Origin: Adenophora triphylla var. japonica
Taxonomy: Eukaryota; Streptophyta; Magnoliopsida; Asterales; Campanulaceae
NCBI GenBank assembly: GCA_022495995.1
Contig: JAFEMH010000526.1
Coordinates: forward strand, 1-64,000
Direction: 5' to 3'
Length of the DNA stretch: 64,000 nt
Below, one piece after another: positions 52,305 through 62,932 of the stretch; the first letter of the stretch is position 1; every line of letters begins with the position of its first letter. The position numbers and the translations under genes were made by a program. The notes below the pieces were generated by a model that did not search any database, was not told the DNA's origin, and saw only the letters and a program-made list of their open reading frames with translations.

Positions 52305-55300
52305 ATGGCTACTCAATCGAACATGGAAACCAATGCTGGGAACAATTCCGAGAATCCTCGTGTGGAGGAAGCGCTTCGTGTGGAAACAAACTCTCAACGG
52401 ATGGTTGTCCAAATGGTTTCGAACCACCATGGTGAGAAACTGAAAAAGTTTGTTGGCCAAGATTTTAAACGTTGGCAATAAAAGATGCTCTTTTATTTGA
52501 CTACCTTAAACTTGGCGAGGTTTCTTAAGGAAGATCCGCCACAGTTGGGTGAGAATGAGATGGATGTGCAAGCCATCTCGGCTCTTGATGCTTGGAAACA
52601 TTCAGAGTTTCTTTGCAGAAATTACATCCTCAATGGATTGTCGGATACACTATACAATGTGTATAGTGTTAAGAAAACTGCAAAGGAACTATGGGAGTCC
52701 TTGGAATATAAGTATAAGATCGATGACGCGGGCACAAAGAAATTCATTATGGGCCGTTTTCTCGATTACAAGATGGTGGACTCTAAAACTGTTAAAAGTC
52801 AAGTGGAAGAGTTGCAAATAATAATTCATGAAATTCATGCCAAGGGAATGGTAATTAGTGAAAGCTTTCAAGTGGCGGCTATAATTGAAAAATTGCCTCC
52901 CGCTTGGAAAGATTTCAAAAATTACCTTAAACATAAACGAAAGGAAATGAATGTTGAAGCGCTTGCTATTCGTCTTCGAATTGAGGAAGAGTATAGAATT
53001 GCGGAAAAGAAGTTGAATAATCTTCTAGTGGCGAAAGCCAATGTGGTGGAGCATGTTGATAGCTCCAAGGCCAATGGCAAGGCAAATGGCAAGGCCAAAG
53101 GCAAGTTTGTGCCCAGAAAAGGTTCTAGTTTGAAATCAAAGGGAGGAATCTCCAAGAAGAAGTTCGGTGGAACTTGTTACAATTGTGGTATTGTGGGCCA
53201 CAAGTCTTCCGAGTACAGAAAGCTAAAGAAGCAAGCAAACATGGTGGATGTCATCTCGAATGAAGTTTTCGATATGCATTTGGCGGCGGTAATTTCCGAG
53301 GTGAATTTGGTGGGTTCAAACCCAAATCAGTGGTGGATTGACACCGGTGCTACTAGGCATATTTGCTCAAACAAGGAAATGTTTAGTAGTTTTGAAGCCC
53401 TTGAAAATGGTGAAAATTTGTTCATGGGAAATTCTGCCACTTCCGATGTGAAAGGTCAGGAAAGGTGGTGCTGAAGTTGACTTCCGGGAAAGAGTTGACT
53501 CTCAACAATGTGCTCTATATGCCCGAAATCCGAAAAAATTTGGTGTCCGGATCGCTTTTGATTAAGCATGATTTTCGTGTTGTGTTTGAATCCGATATGG
53601 TTACTTTGTCTAAAAGTGAAATGTTTGTAGGCAAGGGATATGTTTGTGATGATATGTTCAAGCTTAGTGCTATGGTTGTAAAAGGCAATGTAATGGCTAC
53701 TAAGGCTAAGATGAATGAAATGAATAATTCTTCCGTTTACTTGCTTGAGTCTTCCAATTTGTGGCATGGTTGACTAGGACATGTTAATTATGATAGTATA
53801 CGTAGATTAATTAACATGAATTGCATACCAAAATGTAAAATAGACTACAAACATAAATGTGAAACTTGTGTAGAGGCAAAATTTACAAAACCTCCGTTCC
53901 ATTCTGTTGTTAGAAATAATGAACCACTTGAGTTGGTTCATACGGATTTATGTGACTTCAAGTCAACACAAACACGAGGGGGCAATAAGTACTTTATGAC
54001 TTTTGTTGATGATAGCACAAAATATTGTTATGTGTATCTTCTCAAAAGTAAAGATGAGGCTATAGAGAAATTTGTTCTCTATAAAAATGAAGTTGAAAAT
54101 CAACTCAACTGGAAAATAAAAGTAATAAGAAGTGATCGTGGTGGTGAGTATGAATTCCCTTTTGAAGGTATTTGTGCTCAACATGGAATAAAACATGTAA
54201 CAACATCACCATACACCCCACAATCCAATGGAGTTGCCGAGCAAAAAAATCGGACTTTAAAGGACATGATGAATGCCATGTTAATAAGTTCGGGGTTACC
54301 GGATAACATGTGGGGAGAGGCCGTCTTGTCGGCAAACTATGTGTTAAATAAAATTCCCCGAAAGAAATTAAATAAGAGCCCCTATGAAATGTGGCATGGA
54401 AGAGTTCCATCATACCAATACATGCGAGTGTGGGGGTGTCTTGCAAAGGTTTCAATACCACCTCCCAAAAGGTAAAAATTGGACCAAAAACTATTGATTG
54501 TATATTTATTGGGTATGCTCACAATAGTAGTGCTTCTAGGTTTCTTGTGCATGAATCCAAAATTCAAGATATACACAAGAATACTATAATGGAGTCAAGA
54601 AATGCTCCTTTCTTTGAGAATGTGTTTTCGTGCAAAAGAGATGAGGGATGTTCATCTAAAAGGAGACATGATTCAATAGAAGAAGTAGGAGGAAGAAATC
54701 ATCACGAGGTAAATGATGAAAATGATGGAAATGATGAAGCGGAGATAGAACCTCGACGGAGCAAACGAGGTAGGGTAGAAAAATCTTTTGGCCCAGATTT
54801 TCTAACCTATATGCTTGAAAGTGAACCACAAAGTTATAAAGAGGCCATGAGCTCTTCGGAAGGACCTTTGTGGAAAGAGACCATTAAAAGTGAGATTGAT
54901 TCCATTTTACAAAATCACACTTGGGAACTAGTGGATCTTCCTCCGGGAAGCAAACCACTAGGATATAGGTGGATTTTTAAAAGGAAAATGAAGACGGATG
55001 GAACAATTGACAAGTATAAGGCAAGACTTGTAATTAAAGGTTACAAGCAAAAGGAAGGCCTTGATTACTTTGATACATATTCTTCGGTTACGAGAATAAC
55101 ATCCATAAGAATTGTACTTGCGATAGCAGCATTGCGGAATCTTGAAGTACATCAAATGGATGTTAAAACAGCCTTTCTAAATGGGGATTTAGAAGAGGAA
55201 ATTTACATGGAGCAACCGGAAGGATTTTCTGCGCCGGGGCAAGAAAATAAAGTGTGCAAATTAGTAAAGTCATTTTATGGCTTGAAACAAGCACCAAAAC

Positions 55301-56366
55301 AATGGCATCAAAAGTTTGATCAAGCCATGATGGAAAGTGGATTTAAAATAAATGAATGTGACAAATGTATTTATGTTAGAGACACGGGAAATGGCTACGT
55401 CATTTTGTGTCTTTATGTAGATGACATGCTTATCATAGGAAGCTGTGATAAAATGATAAAGTCCACTAAAGATATGTTGAACTCAAAGTTTGACATGAAA
55501 GATATGGGGTTAGCCGACGTAATCCTTGGAGTGAAAATTTCAAGAATATCAAATGGACTTGCTTTAAGCAGTCACATTATGTGGATAAGATTCTTGAGAA
55601 ATTCAGCAAGGGTGACTTAGCTATTGCTAGAACCCCAATAGACATGAGTCAACATCTATCAAAGAATAGAGGTGACACAGTTTCTCAAGTTGAATACTCG
55701 AGAATCATTGGAAGTCTAATGCACTTGATGAGTTGTACTAGACCAGATATTGCTTACACGGTTAGCAAACTGAGTCGGTATAAGAGTAATCCTGGAGCGG
55801 AACATTGGAATGGTATAGTGAGAGTACTAAGGTACTTAAGATATACTTGAGATTATGCTTTACACTATACTAGACATCCAGCGGTAATTGAAGGGTATAG
55901 CGATGCAAATTGGAGATCCGATATAAAAGACTCAAGGTCTATGAGCGGATTTGTATTCACATTAGCAGGAGCAGCTATATCATGGAAATCTTCTAAACAA
56001 ACGGTTATAGCTAGATCCACGATGGAATCTGAGTTTATAGCGTTAGATAAATGCGGTGAAGAAGCCGAATGGCTACGCCAATTTATAGAAGATATTCCAA
56101 GATGGACAAAGCCCGTGCCATCAATATGTATACATTGTGATAGCCAATCAGCGATTGGAAGGGCACACAATCATATGTATAATGGTAAGTCTAGACACAT
56201 TCGTCGAATACATAATACCATTTGACAACTACTCTCAACTGGCACAATATCCATTGACTATGTTAAGTCAAAGGAAAATTTAGCGGATCCGTTAACTAAA
56301 GGGTTAAATAGAGAGTTAGTTGAAAGCTCGACGAGGGGAATGGGACTTAAGCCTCTTAAAAGTTAA
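52305..56366 (+). pseudogene. Copia gag-pol polyprotein, broken
   Basis: Start MATQSNMETNAGNN, just after a TTTCAG splice-acceptor-like site. Gag: a CAA-to-TAA type stop at 52479, then [17 protein letters not shown], and the knuckle [14 protein letters not shown], in which the last Cys is Tyr. Protease: [12 protein letters not shown]. Frameshift near 53459. Integrase: [16 protein letters not shown] (53773), catalytic Asp in [10 protein letters not shown], Asp in RSDRGGEYE, Glu in [10 protein letters not shown]. Frameshift near 54469. RT: YRWIFKRKMKTDG, VHQMDVKTAFLNGDLEEEIY, catalytic LCLYVDDMLIIG. Frameshift near 55570. RNase H: two more stops (55848, 56223) and KENLADPLTKGL near the end. Three base deletions and four stops in all. 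The C-to-T style of the stops suggests methylation-driven decay. Confidence 0.9.
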
Positions 56367-56915
56367 ACACAGCGGAAAACCCAATCTAGATGACTGGAGA
56401 TCCCAAAAACTAGATTCAATGGGACCACCTAACTATTAAAAGACTTGTAGCGTCACTGTGGGGGAATCAACCCCAAGTCCATTCCTATTAGTGACATCCC
56501 GAAAGGACAAGGATAAGTTTATGGCTTTTAATGATTCTTACGCGTCGAAAATTCGAGCGGGGTAATACGGGTTACCTTTAAGAAATCACCTATGTGAGAG
56601 AGAAGTGGGGCCGCTTCGAGGAGAATTGTGTGAGGCTCAATTCTTAGACCCTCTCGCAGAACCAGGCGTATGTTCAGGGCCATGATTGAACATAGCTATG
56701 AGAATTGAAGTATGTTAGGACGATACTTGTGTCAAACATATGATCGGCTACACAAAAAGCATAACGATTCAAGAACACCGCGTCTATCGATTTGCGAGTA
56801 GAGTAAATATGCTTGTACGAGTGAAGATTCAATGGGCATTCCCACATCTTCGTATGCAAGTTTTCATCTGCCGGACTTTATCACCATTTCCGCATTATTC
56901 CTTCATGTGGGGGAT
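56367..56915 (+). other. Copia 3' noncoding region
   Basis: Spacer between the end of pol and the polypurine tract. No ORF of note. Confidence 0.6.
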
Positions 56916-58064
56916 TGTTGGAAAAAAGTATGTTTTGAAGGAAATAATGAGTTATTTTCTTAATTAGTTATTTGTCAAAATGACAAATTGATTGTTGGAT
57001 TGTGTTCTACTCCATGATTACATTGAAATCATATATTCATTTGTCCAAAACGGTTGAGGAATGAATGAGATATTAAGGCTCAAAGTAAGTGGGTTGGAAA
57101 TGGGAAAATGTGTTTATCCCACATTGGAAAAAGATGAAAAAGTGGCTTAGTTTATATACTCCTACACTTTAGTAGGGAGTAAGATTGTGGTACATAGAGG
57201 CTCTCTCTCGCGCACAGGTGCGCAGGGGGGGTGCAAATCATGGACTAAAATAGGCTTCAGGCTACCGAACTCATGTGCATGCACGTCCTGCGGACACGAA
57301 TGTAGCTCCGAAATAACCTGTCCGCGCGAGACCACTTTTTGAATTTTTTTTCCAAACTTGACAAACCTACGAGGCTGCCAGTGAGGCGGACGCCTGGACC
57401 TGACCCATGCGGATGCTTGGAATGCAGACCAAGGCTGCTCGGTTGAACCACACCGAGGCGGGTGCCTGAACTAGTCCGAGGCGGACGCCTGGAGGTCAGT
57501 AGAAGCTGCCCAGTTGGGCCACTCCGAGGCGGGCGCCTGGGCATCAGCAGCAGCGTGCCTGGGGCGCTCCGGATGATTTTAAACGTATTTGTAACTGCCA
57601 ATTGATTGCCATTTATGTCAATAAATGTATTGATTACGAAAATTAAAATCTTGTTTTAATTTTCGGGCAGTTTTGCTTCCCTTGGTTGATATAAAAATGG
57701 ATCAACAACAACAAGAAGACAACACACAGAATTTCCAGAATCTCTCTACTATCAAATTCGTTGCATATTGATAATCTTTCTTTGGCCTCCTGCAATTTTC
57801 ATTGTGGTGATAACGTCCAAGCATTTGACTTCAGTTCGCCGGAGGTATTATTGTGCAACCACCGTCCGGTCAATCCGTTTCATCCTGGGAGGCAATCGTT
57901 CCGTAAAATCTCAAGCACAACGTGGTGAGGGGGCGAAATTTGTCTTAAGGAGAGTGTGATCTTACACGACTCGGACAACGACAAATCCTTTTCTTCTGTT
58001 CTTTATCTATTTGTTTTAATTAGGTTTTTATAATTTCCAATTATTTGTAATAGTTATTCCAACA
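56916..58064 (+). repeat. Copia 3' LTR
   Basis: 1149 bp. Same termini as the 5' LTR. It lacks one palindrome unit (GAGGCGGGTGCCTGGCTGTG in the 5' copy) and has a short insertion near 57277-57285. Confidence 0.9.
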
Positions 58065-58069
58065 CTAAG

Positions 58070-58439
58070 ACATGTCAAGTATCTTAGTTGTGAGATTACT
58101 GGTTATTTTGAACTACTTTGGTTTGTACCAACTGAAAATTGGTCGTCTTATTTGTGACTGAATTGGTGGGGATTAAAATGGTTGATTGCTAATCATAATT
58201 TTTCATTGGACTCATGTGCTCCAAACCGTTCCTGGTAAATTTTTTGTTGAGATTCTCTGGTGTTAACATAAGGATTGTTCTCTAACCTTTAGTTGGTAGT
58301 GTTCAGTGGAAAAATTATAATTGGGGTAACATGGGCAGAGTACAAACGATAGGCATTGTTGAGATTTTCTGGTGTTAAAAAACCATATCACTAAACCGAA
58401 AAATAAGTATCTAACAAATCTGATCGCGCTAGATGAGAG
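58070..58439. other. Unassigned sequence between two Copia elements
   Basis: Contains two copies of TTGAGATT(C/T)TCTGGTGTTAA (58246 and 58359) and the 38-bp segment shared with about 50970-51011. No gene. Confidence 0.4.
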
Positions 58440-58870
58440 GGCCCACTCTAAAATTATAAGGTGTCTTGATGATGTTCTAGCGTATATTTGAGATACTGAT
58501 TCCGGAGGTGCTTTGTGGCTTGCGTTGGAAGATATGTATTTGACACGATCATTGACCAACAAGCTATATTTGAAGTACAAGCTGTATTCTCTCCGAAAAC
58601 GGTATGCCAATTAGGGATCACCTAGATAGATTTAAATCTTTATTACTTGAACTGCGTAATATAGATGCTAAAGATGCTGATGAGGATGCTGCATTAATGA
58701 TTCTTGTTTCATTGCCTTTATCATAAGAGCACTATGTTGAATCTAGTATCAGTGGTAAGGAAACGATAACTCTAGAGTAGGTGAAATCCTTGCTCAATAT
58801 TAGAGAGTTGCATCGAAAGGCAAGCGGTAATAGTGGTACAGATAATCAGACAACAGGTTTGGTTGCGTAA
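58440..58870 (+). pseudogene. Tork-like gag remnant
   Basis: Translation with shifts gives ALWLALEDMYLTRSLTNKLY then LKYKLYSLR, the conserved SLTNKLYLKQRLYSL block of Tork-type gag. Further on, phrases corresponding to DAALMILVSLP can be read. Many stops. No intact frame. Confidence 0.55.
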
Positions 58871-59159
58871 GGCAGCATGGGTTCTAGCAGTAAACAGAAG
58901 AAGTCTTCTGACAAGAAGGGACCGAAACCTGATGATATTTGTAATTACTACAAGGTGCATGCTCTCCAATGCAGGGTTGTCTAAGCACAGTAGAATGGTG
59001 TCGCAAAGCGCATGAATCAGACGTTGTTGGCTAGAGCAAGGTGCATGCTCTCCAATGCCGGGTTGTCTAAGCAGTTCTGGGCAGAAGCGGTTATTACATC
59101 ATGTTACTTGATAACGGTATCGATCTCATAGTTCCCACTGAGGTATGGTCAGGTAAACT

Positions 59160-61392
59160 GTTATTATTCTAATTTAAGGGCTATTGGTTGTAGTGCTTAT
59201 TATCATGTGCATGATGGGAAGTTAGAACCGAGGGATAGAAAAGGATTTTTCATGGGTTATGGGGATGGTGTCAAGGAATACCGAATTTGGTCTCCATCAG
59301 AGGGTAGAGTTATCATAAGCAGGAATGTTATCTTTGATGAAAATTCTGTGCTTAATCCTATTATGAGATCTGTGGTTGTATCAGGTATTGGTAGTGTTGA
59401 TAAACAGTGGAGCTACTAGATACTTCAGAAGTTGAGCAGTTCACAATCAGATGTTAATCATGATCTACCATCAGCGACAGAATCACCAGACAGTTCATCG
59501 CCGATTTTCGAAGAACATGGATTAGCTCAAAAGAGGTCTAGACAGGCTAATTTTGGGAAGCATCCTGTGATGTATGGTTTTGAAGATATGGTGTCTTATG
59601 CAATTCAGGTTGCTGAGGAGGTAGAGCTCGATCCTTCGGAGCCAATCACTTTCGAGGAAGCAGCTACATGTTCAGAGTCTGATCAGTGGCATGCAGCTAT
59701 GGGAGATGAAATTGAGTCACTTCACAAGAATCAGATATGAGAGTTAACTAAGAGGCCATAAGGCAGAAAGATTGTTACTTGCAAGTGGGTTTTCAAGAAA
59801 AAGGAAGGTATGTGTATGGCCTTCCCCCTTGATTCTCCTAAGCGTCTTCGCTAACTCGCTCGCCTACTATACCCTACTATGTAGGCTAGGCTAACTCAGC
59901 CGCTTACTTCTACTAATGTAGGGCTAAATAGAGCCTTTCTCTTTTTTAAATAACCCATTCTCATTCTTTTTCATAAGTCAAGTAGGCGAACCTTTAGGTC
60001 CTTAGTAGCGTTGACAAAGAAGAACTGCCCATGATAGGGGGTCAAGTATAAAGCTCGTGTGGTTGCTATGGGTTTCACACAAAGGGAGGGCGTTGACTAC
60101 AATGAGATTTTCTTACCTGTGGTTAGACACACTTCTATCGGAGTGCTATTAGCAATGGTGGCACATCAAGATTTGGTGCTCGAGCAGCTAGATGTGAAAA
60201 CAGCTTTTTTACATGGAGAGTTGGAGGAGGAGATTTATATGACACAACCAAATGGGTTTCAGGGTCCGGGGAAAGAAGACTATGTGTAAGCTGAATAAGT
60301 CTTTGTATGGACTGATAGCTTAGGCAATGGTATAAACGGTTTAACAGCTATATGACAGAGATTGGTTTCACGAGGAGCTCGTATAACTGTTGTGTGTATC
60401 ACAATAGGTTGGTGGATGGTTCGACTATCTATTTGGTTCTTTATGTTGATGATATGTTGATAGCTGCTATCAATAAGTCTGATATTCAGAAGTTGAAGGG
60501 TCTACTATCTGCTGAGTTCGAGATGAAGGATTTGGGTTCAAAAAAGAAAATTTTGGGTATCAGGGATAGAAGCCAACGGAAACTGTTCTTATCCCAGAAA
60601 GGTTACGTCAAGAAAGTTTTAGAGAGGTTTGGCATGTCTACAGCAAAGCTTATAGATTCTCCAAGTGCAGCGAATGCACGTCTGTCTATTGCTTTTGCAC
60701 TAAAATCGGATGAAGAGAAAGAGTATATGGCTTGAGTACCTTATGCTAGTGCAGTTGGTAGTTTGATGTATGCTATGGTTTGCACTAGGCCGGATCGTGC
60801 ACATCCTGTTAGTGTTGTTAGTTGGTTCATGGGAAATTCTGGTTAGGAACATTGGCAGGCAGTGAAGAGGATCTTCAGGTACCTTAGGGGTACATCGGAT
60901 GTTGGGCTCATTTATGGAGGTGGTACATAATGTGAAGTTGAGGGTTATTGTGATTCAGACTACTCTGGGTATGTTGACACGAGGAGATTTATGACCGGGT
61001 ACGTATTTACTCTTGGTGGGTCAGTTGTCAGTTGGAAGGCTACTTTGCAATCTACAGTGACTTTGTCGACTACGAAACCGGAGTACATGGCATTGACAGA
61101 AGCTGCTAATGTGAGAATATGGCTAAAGGGTTTGATCAACGACCTTGTACTACATCATGACCAGGCTACAATATTTTTTGACAGTTTGAGTGCAATATGT
61201 TTGGCCAAGGATCAAGTTTATTATGAGAGTACCAAGCACATAAATGTGAAGTATCATTTTCTGAGTAGTGAGAAGCGGATCAAGGTGAAGAAATTGGGTA
61301 TTGCGGACAATCCTGTTGACATGTTCACGAAGTCCATTCCAACTAGCAAGTTTCAACATTGTTTGGACTTGCTGAATATTCGCAGCTGTTAG
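59160..61392 (+). pseudogene. Tork-like integrase end, RT and RNase H remnant
   Basis: Pieces in order: HDGKLEPRDRKGFFMGYGDG and SEGRVIISRNVIFDENS (integrase C-terminus, 59200-59350); acidic linker and the start of the RT region (59432-59740; FEEAATCSESDQWHAAM); KWVFKKKEG (about 59780). After a foreign insertion come YKARVVAMGFTQREGVDYNE, LEQLDVKTAFLHGELEEEIY (60059-60289), catalytic YLVLYVDDMLIAA (60352-60735), VGSLMYAMVCTRPD, and RNase H to the stop at 61390-61392 (STTKPEYMALTEAA, HINVKYHFL). Several stops and shifts. Confidence 0.8.
59806..60043 (+). other. Foreign 240-bp insertion in the Tork-like RT
   Basis: The RT reading KWVFKKKEG...YKARVVAMGF is interrupted by sequence without RT homology, with repeated CTACTATACCCTACTATGTAGG-type phrases and GTAGGCGAACCTTTAGGTCC. 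The texture recalls plant mitochondrial intergenic DNA, so a NUMT is possible. This is from memory of sequence style, without a search. Confidence 0.35.
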
Positions 61393-61457
61393 ACAACATA
61401 TAAGGCAAATGGGGAGTTCTGGTTATGGTCTGGAGGTTATATGTCAAGGTGAAGATT

Positions 61458-61974
61458 TGTTGGGTTTGATGCCATCTAAGTTGGGGACGCCTAAATTAGT
61501 GGATTGGACAAATAAATTGAGTAATTCCTGTGACAGCTCCAGGGGCGACCGCGTCGGGCATGGAGGGTGACCACGCCCAAACCTCTGGACAAACGGGGCG
61601 GTCGCGCCCTCAGGAGGGGCGATCGCGCCCAAGACTCCGGACAAACAGGGCGATCGCGCCTTAGGCCGAATTTGGGCTGATTTTGCTGCAAATTCAGAGC
61701 AGGAGGATTAGAAGTAGACAGTATAAATACCCCCTATCCCCTAACTAGAATTCAGTAGTGCTCTTGCTCATCTGTTTTCGAGATACACGCAGTAAGAAAT
61801 TCTTGTGACCAAGAATTCGTGCAATATATTAGAGATTGTAATATGTTGATTTACATAAGATAATAATATTCTCTCCCTTTGCCCGTTGATGTAGCTAAGT
61901 TGGTGAACCATGTCTATTGCTGTGTTGTATGATTGGTGTTTGTTTCTATCTTTTACATAAACTCTGTTCTAACA
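61458..61974 (+). repeat. Tork-like 3' LTR
   Basis: TGTTGGGTTTG...TTCTAACA, 517 bp, right after a purine-rich AAGGTGAAGATT. GC palindromes (GGGCGATCGCGCCC type, 61545-61665) lie upstream of a TATA box AGTATAAATACCCC at about 61718-61731. Confidence 0.7.
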
Positions 61975-62047
61975 GATTTATCAATAACAATTTTAAGAAC
62001 TTCGTTGGGATTATTATATTGACATTAATATTTGGTAAAAGTTTATT
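61975..62047. other. Spacer
   Basis: AT-rich, nothing recognised. Confidence 0.3.
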
Positions 62048-62136
62048 CGTGTTTTGACCATAAAAAATCAAATGGGAGCATCGTGTTTTGACCATAAAAA
62101 ATCAAATGGGAGCATTTTTATGGGATGGAGGGAGTA
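62048..62136. repeat. 34-bp tandem duplication in a MITE terminus
   Basis: Two copies of CGTGTTTTGACCATAAAAAA through GGGAGCAT (62048-62081, 62082-62115), then TTATGGGATGGAGGGAGTA, a Stowaway-type terminus. At 62147 CTTCATCTGTCCCAAAATGA resembles the start of another such MITE. Confidence 0.55.
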
Positions 62137-62932
62137 ACAGATAGTGTTGTACTTCATCTGTCCCAAAATGAATATCCGAAAAAATTGCAATTTTGCTCAT
62201 GTAACAAGGATAATTACACAAGGAACATGGCCCAAATGGAACTCAACGTTGGGCGCATGACATCCCCCATACTGTTGGTGGTGGGTTCAATTTCTCAGCA
62301 GAATAATAGCAACACTCCTCTCCCACCCCGTCACCACAAAAATAGAGTTCAACTGCTTGGTAGTAAACCTGGCAGCACTCGAAGCTGGGTGACATTACAT
62401 AAATCTTTTCATGCAAGTAACCTTTTCTAGTAGGTACCTTTGCTTCTGTTGTTGACCAAGATAAACTCATAAGCTAACTCAAAAGTAGTGATATACAAAC
62501 TAAAAAGTGATGGTTTTCTGTATACCAGGACCTTCGTAACACCGTCTAGTATGATGTTTAACCAGTGTCTTCATTGTTGACGAAGATAGGCTTGGAAGCT
62601 GACTCTCACATTAATGAAACAGCCTCAAACTCAGAGTGTGTTAGAGATGCATTTGGAATAATGCTAAGAGGAGAATTTTTAATGAAGCCGGAAGTTTTCC
62701 TCAAATCAAATAGTAATTTATATCGCGGAATGTTACAAAGACTAATCAGGCCAATGCAAGTGGGTTTTGAGTCTTTTGAGTAAGAGTCATTCTAGAGATT
62801 AGAAGTCAATGCACTCATGTAATTGTTGTACTGTTACCTGCTGTTTCAACGACTGCATGTTATTTATTATCTGATTTATTTATATCATTGTTATCAAGAT
62901 GAGTTTTAACATGATTTTGCTTCTGTCAAGGT
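62137..62932. other. Upstream region or 5'-UTR intron of the LEA14-like gene
   Basis: No long ORF. Contains MITE-like ends (62147) and AT-rich sequence ending TTTTGCTTCTGTCAAG, an acceptor-like site two bases before the ATG context. No clear TATA box is placed at a useful distance from 62933. Confidence 0.4.

Larger units (their letters stand above)
51061..58064 (+). mobile_element. Complete Copia element, 7.0 kb
   Basis: LTRs 51061-52224 and 56916-58064 (TGTTGGAAAA...TTCCAACA) enclose one gag-pol frame with several breaks. Target duplication CTAAG at 51056-51060 and 58065-58069. A purine tract (ATGTGGGGGAT, 56905-56915) precedes the 3' LTR. The primer site is unusual (see separate entry). 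Confidence 0.93.
58440..61974 (+). mobile_element. Tork/Tnt1-like Copia remnant, 5'-truncated
   Basis: Decayed gag (58440-58860), a large deletion removing protease and most of integrase, then the integrase C-terminal end, RT and RNase H, and a 3' LTR (61458-61974). No 5' LTR is found. Much older than the 51061 element by the number of stops. Confidence 0.7.
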
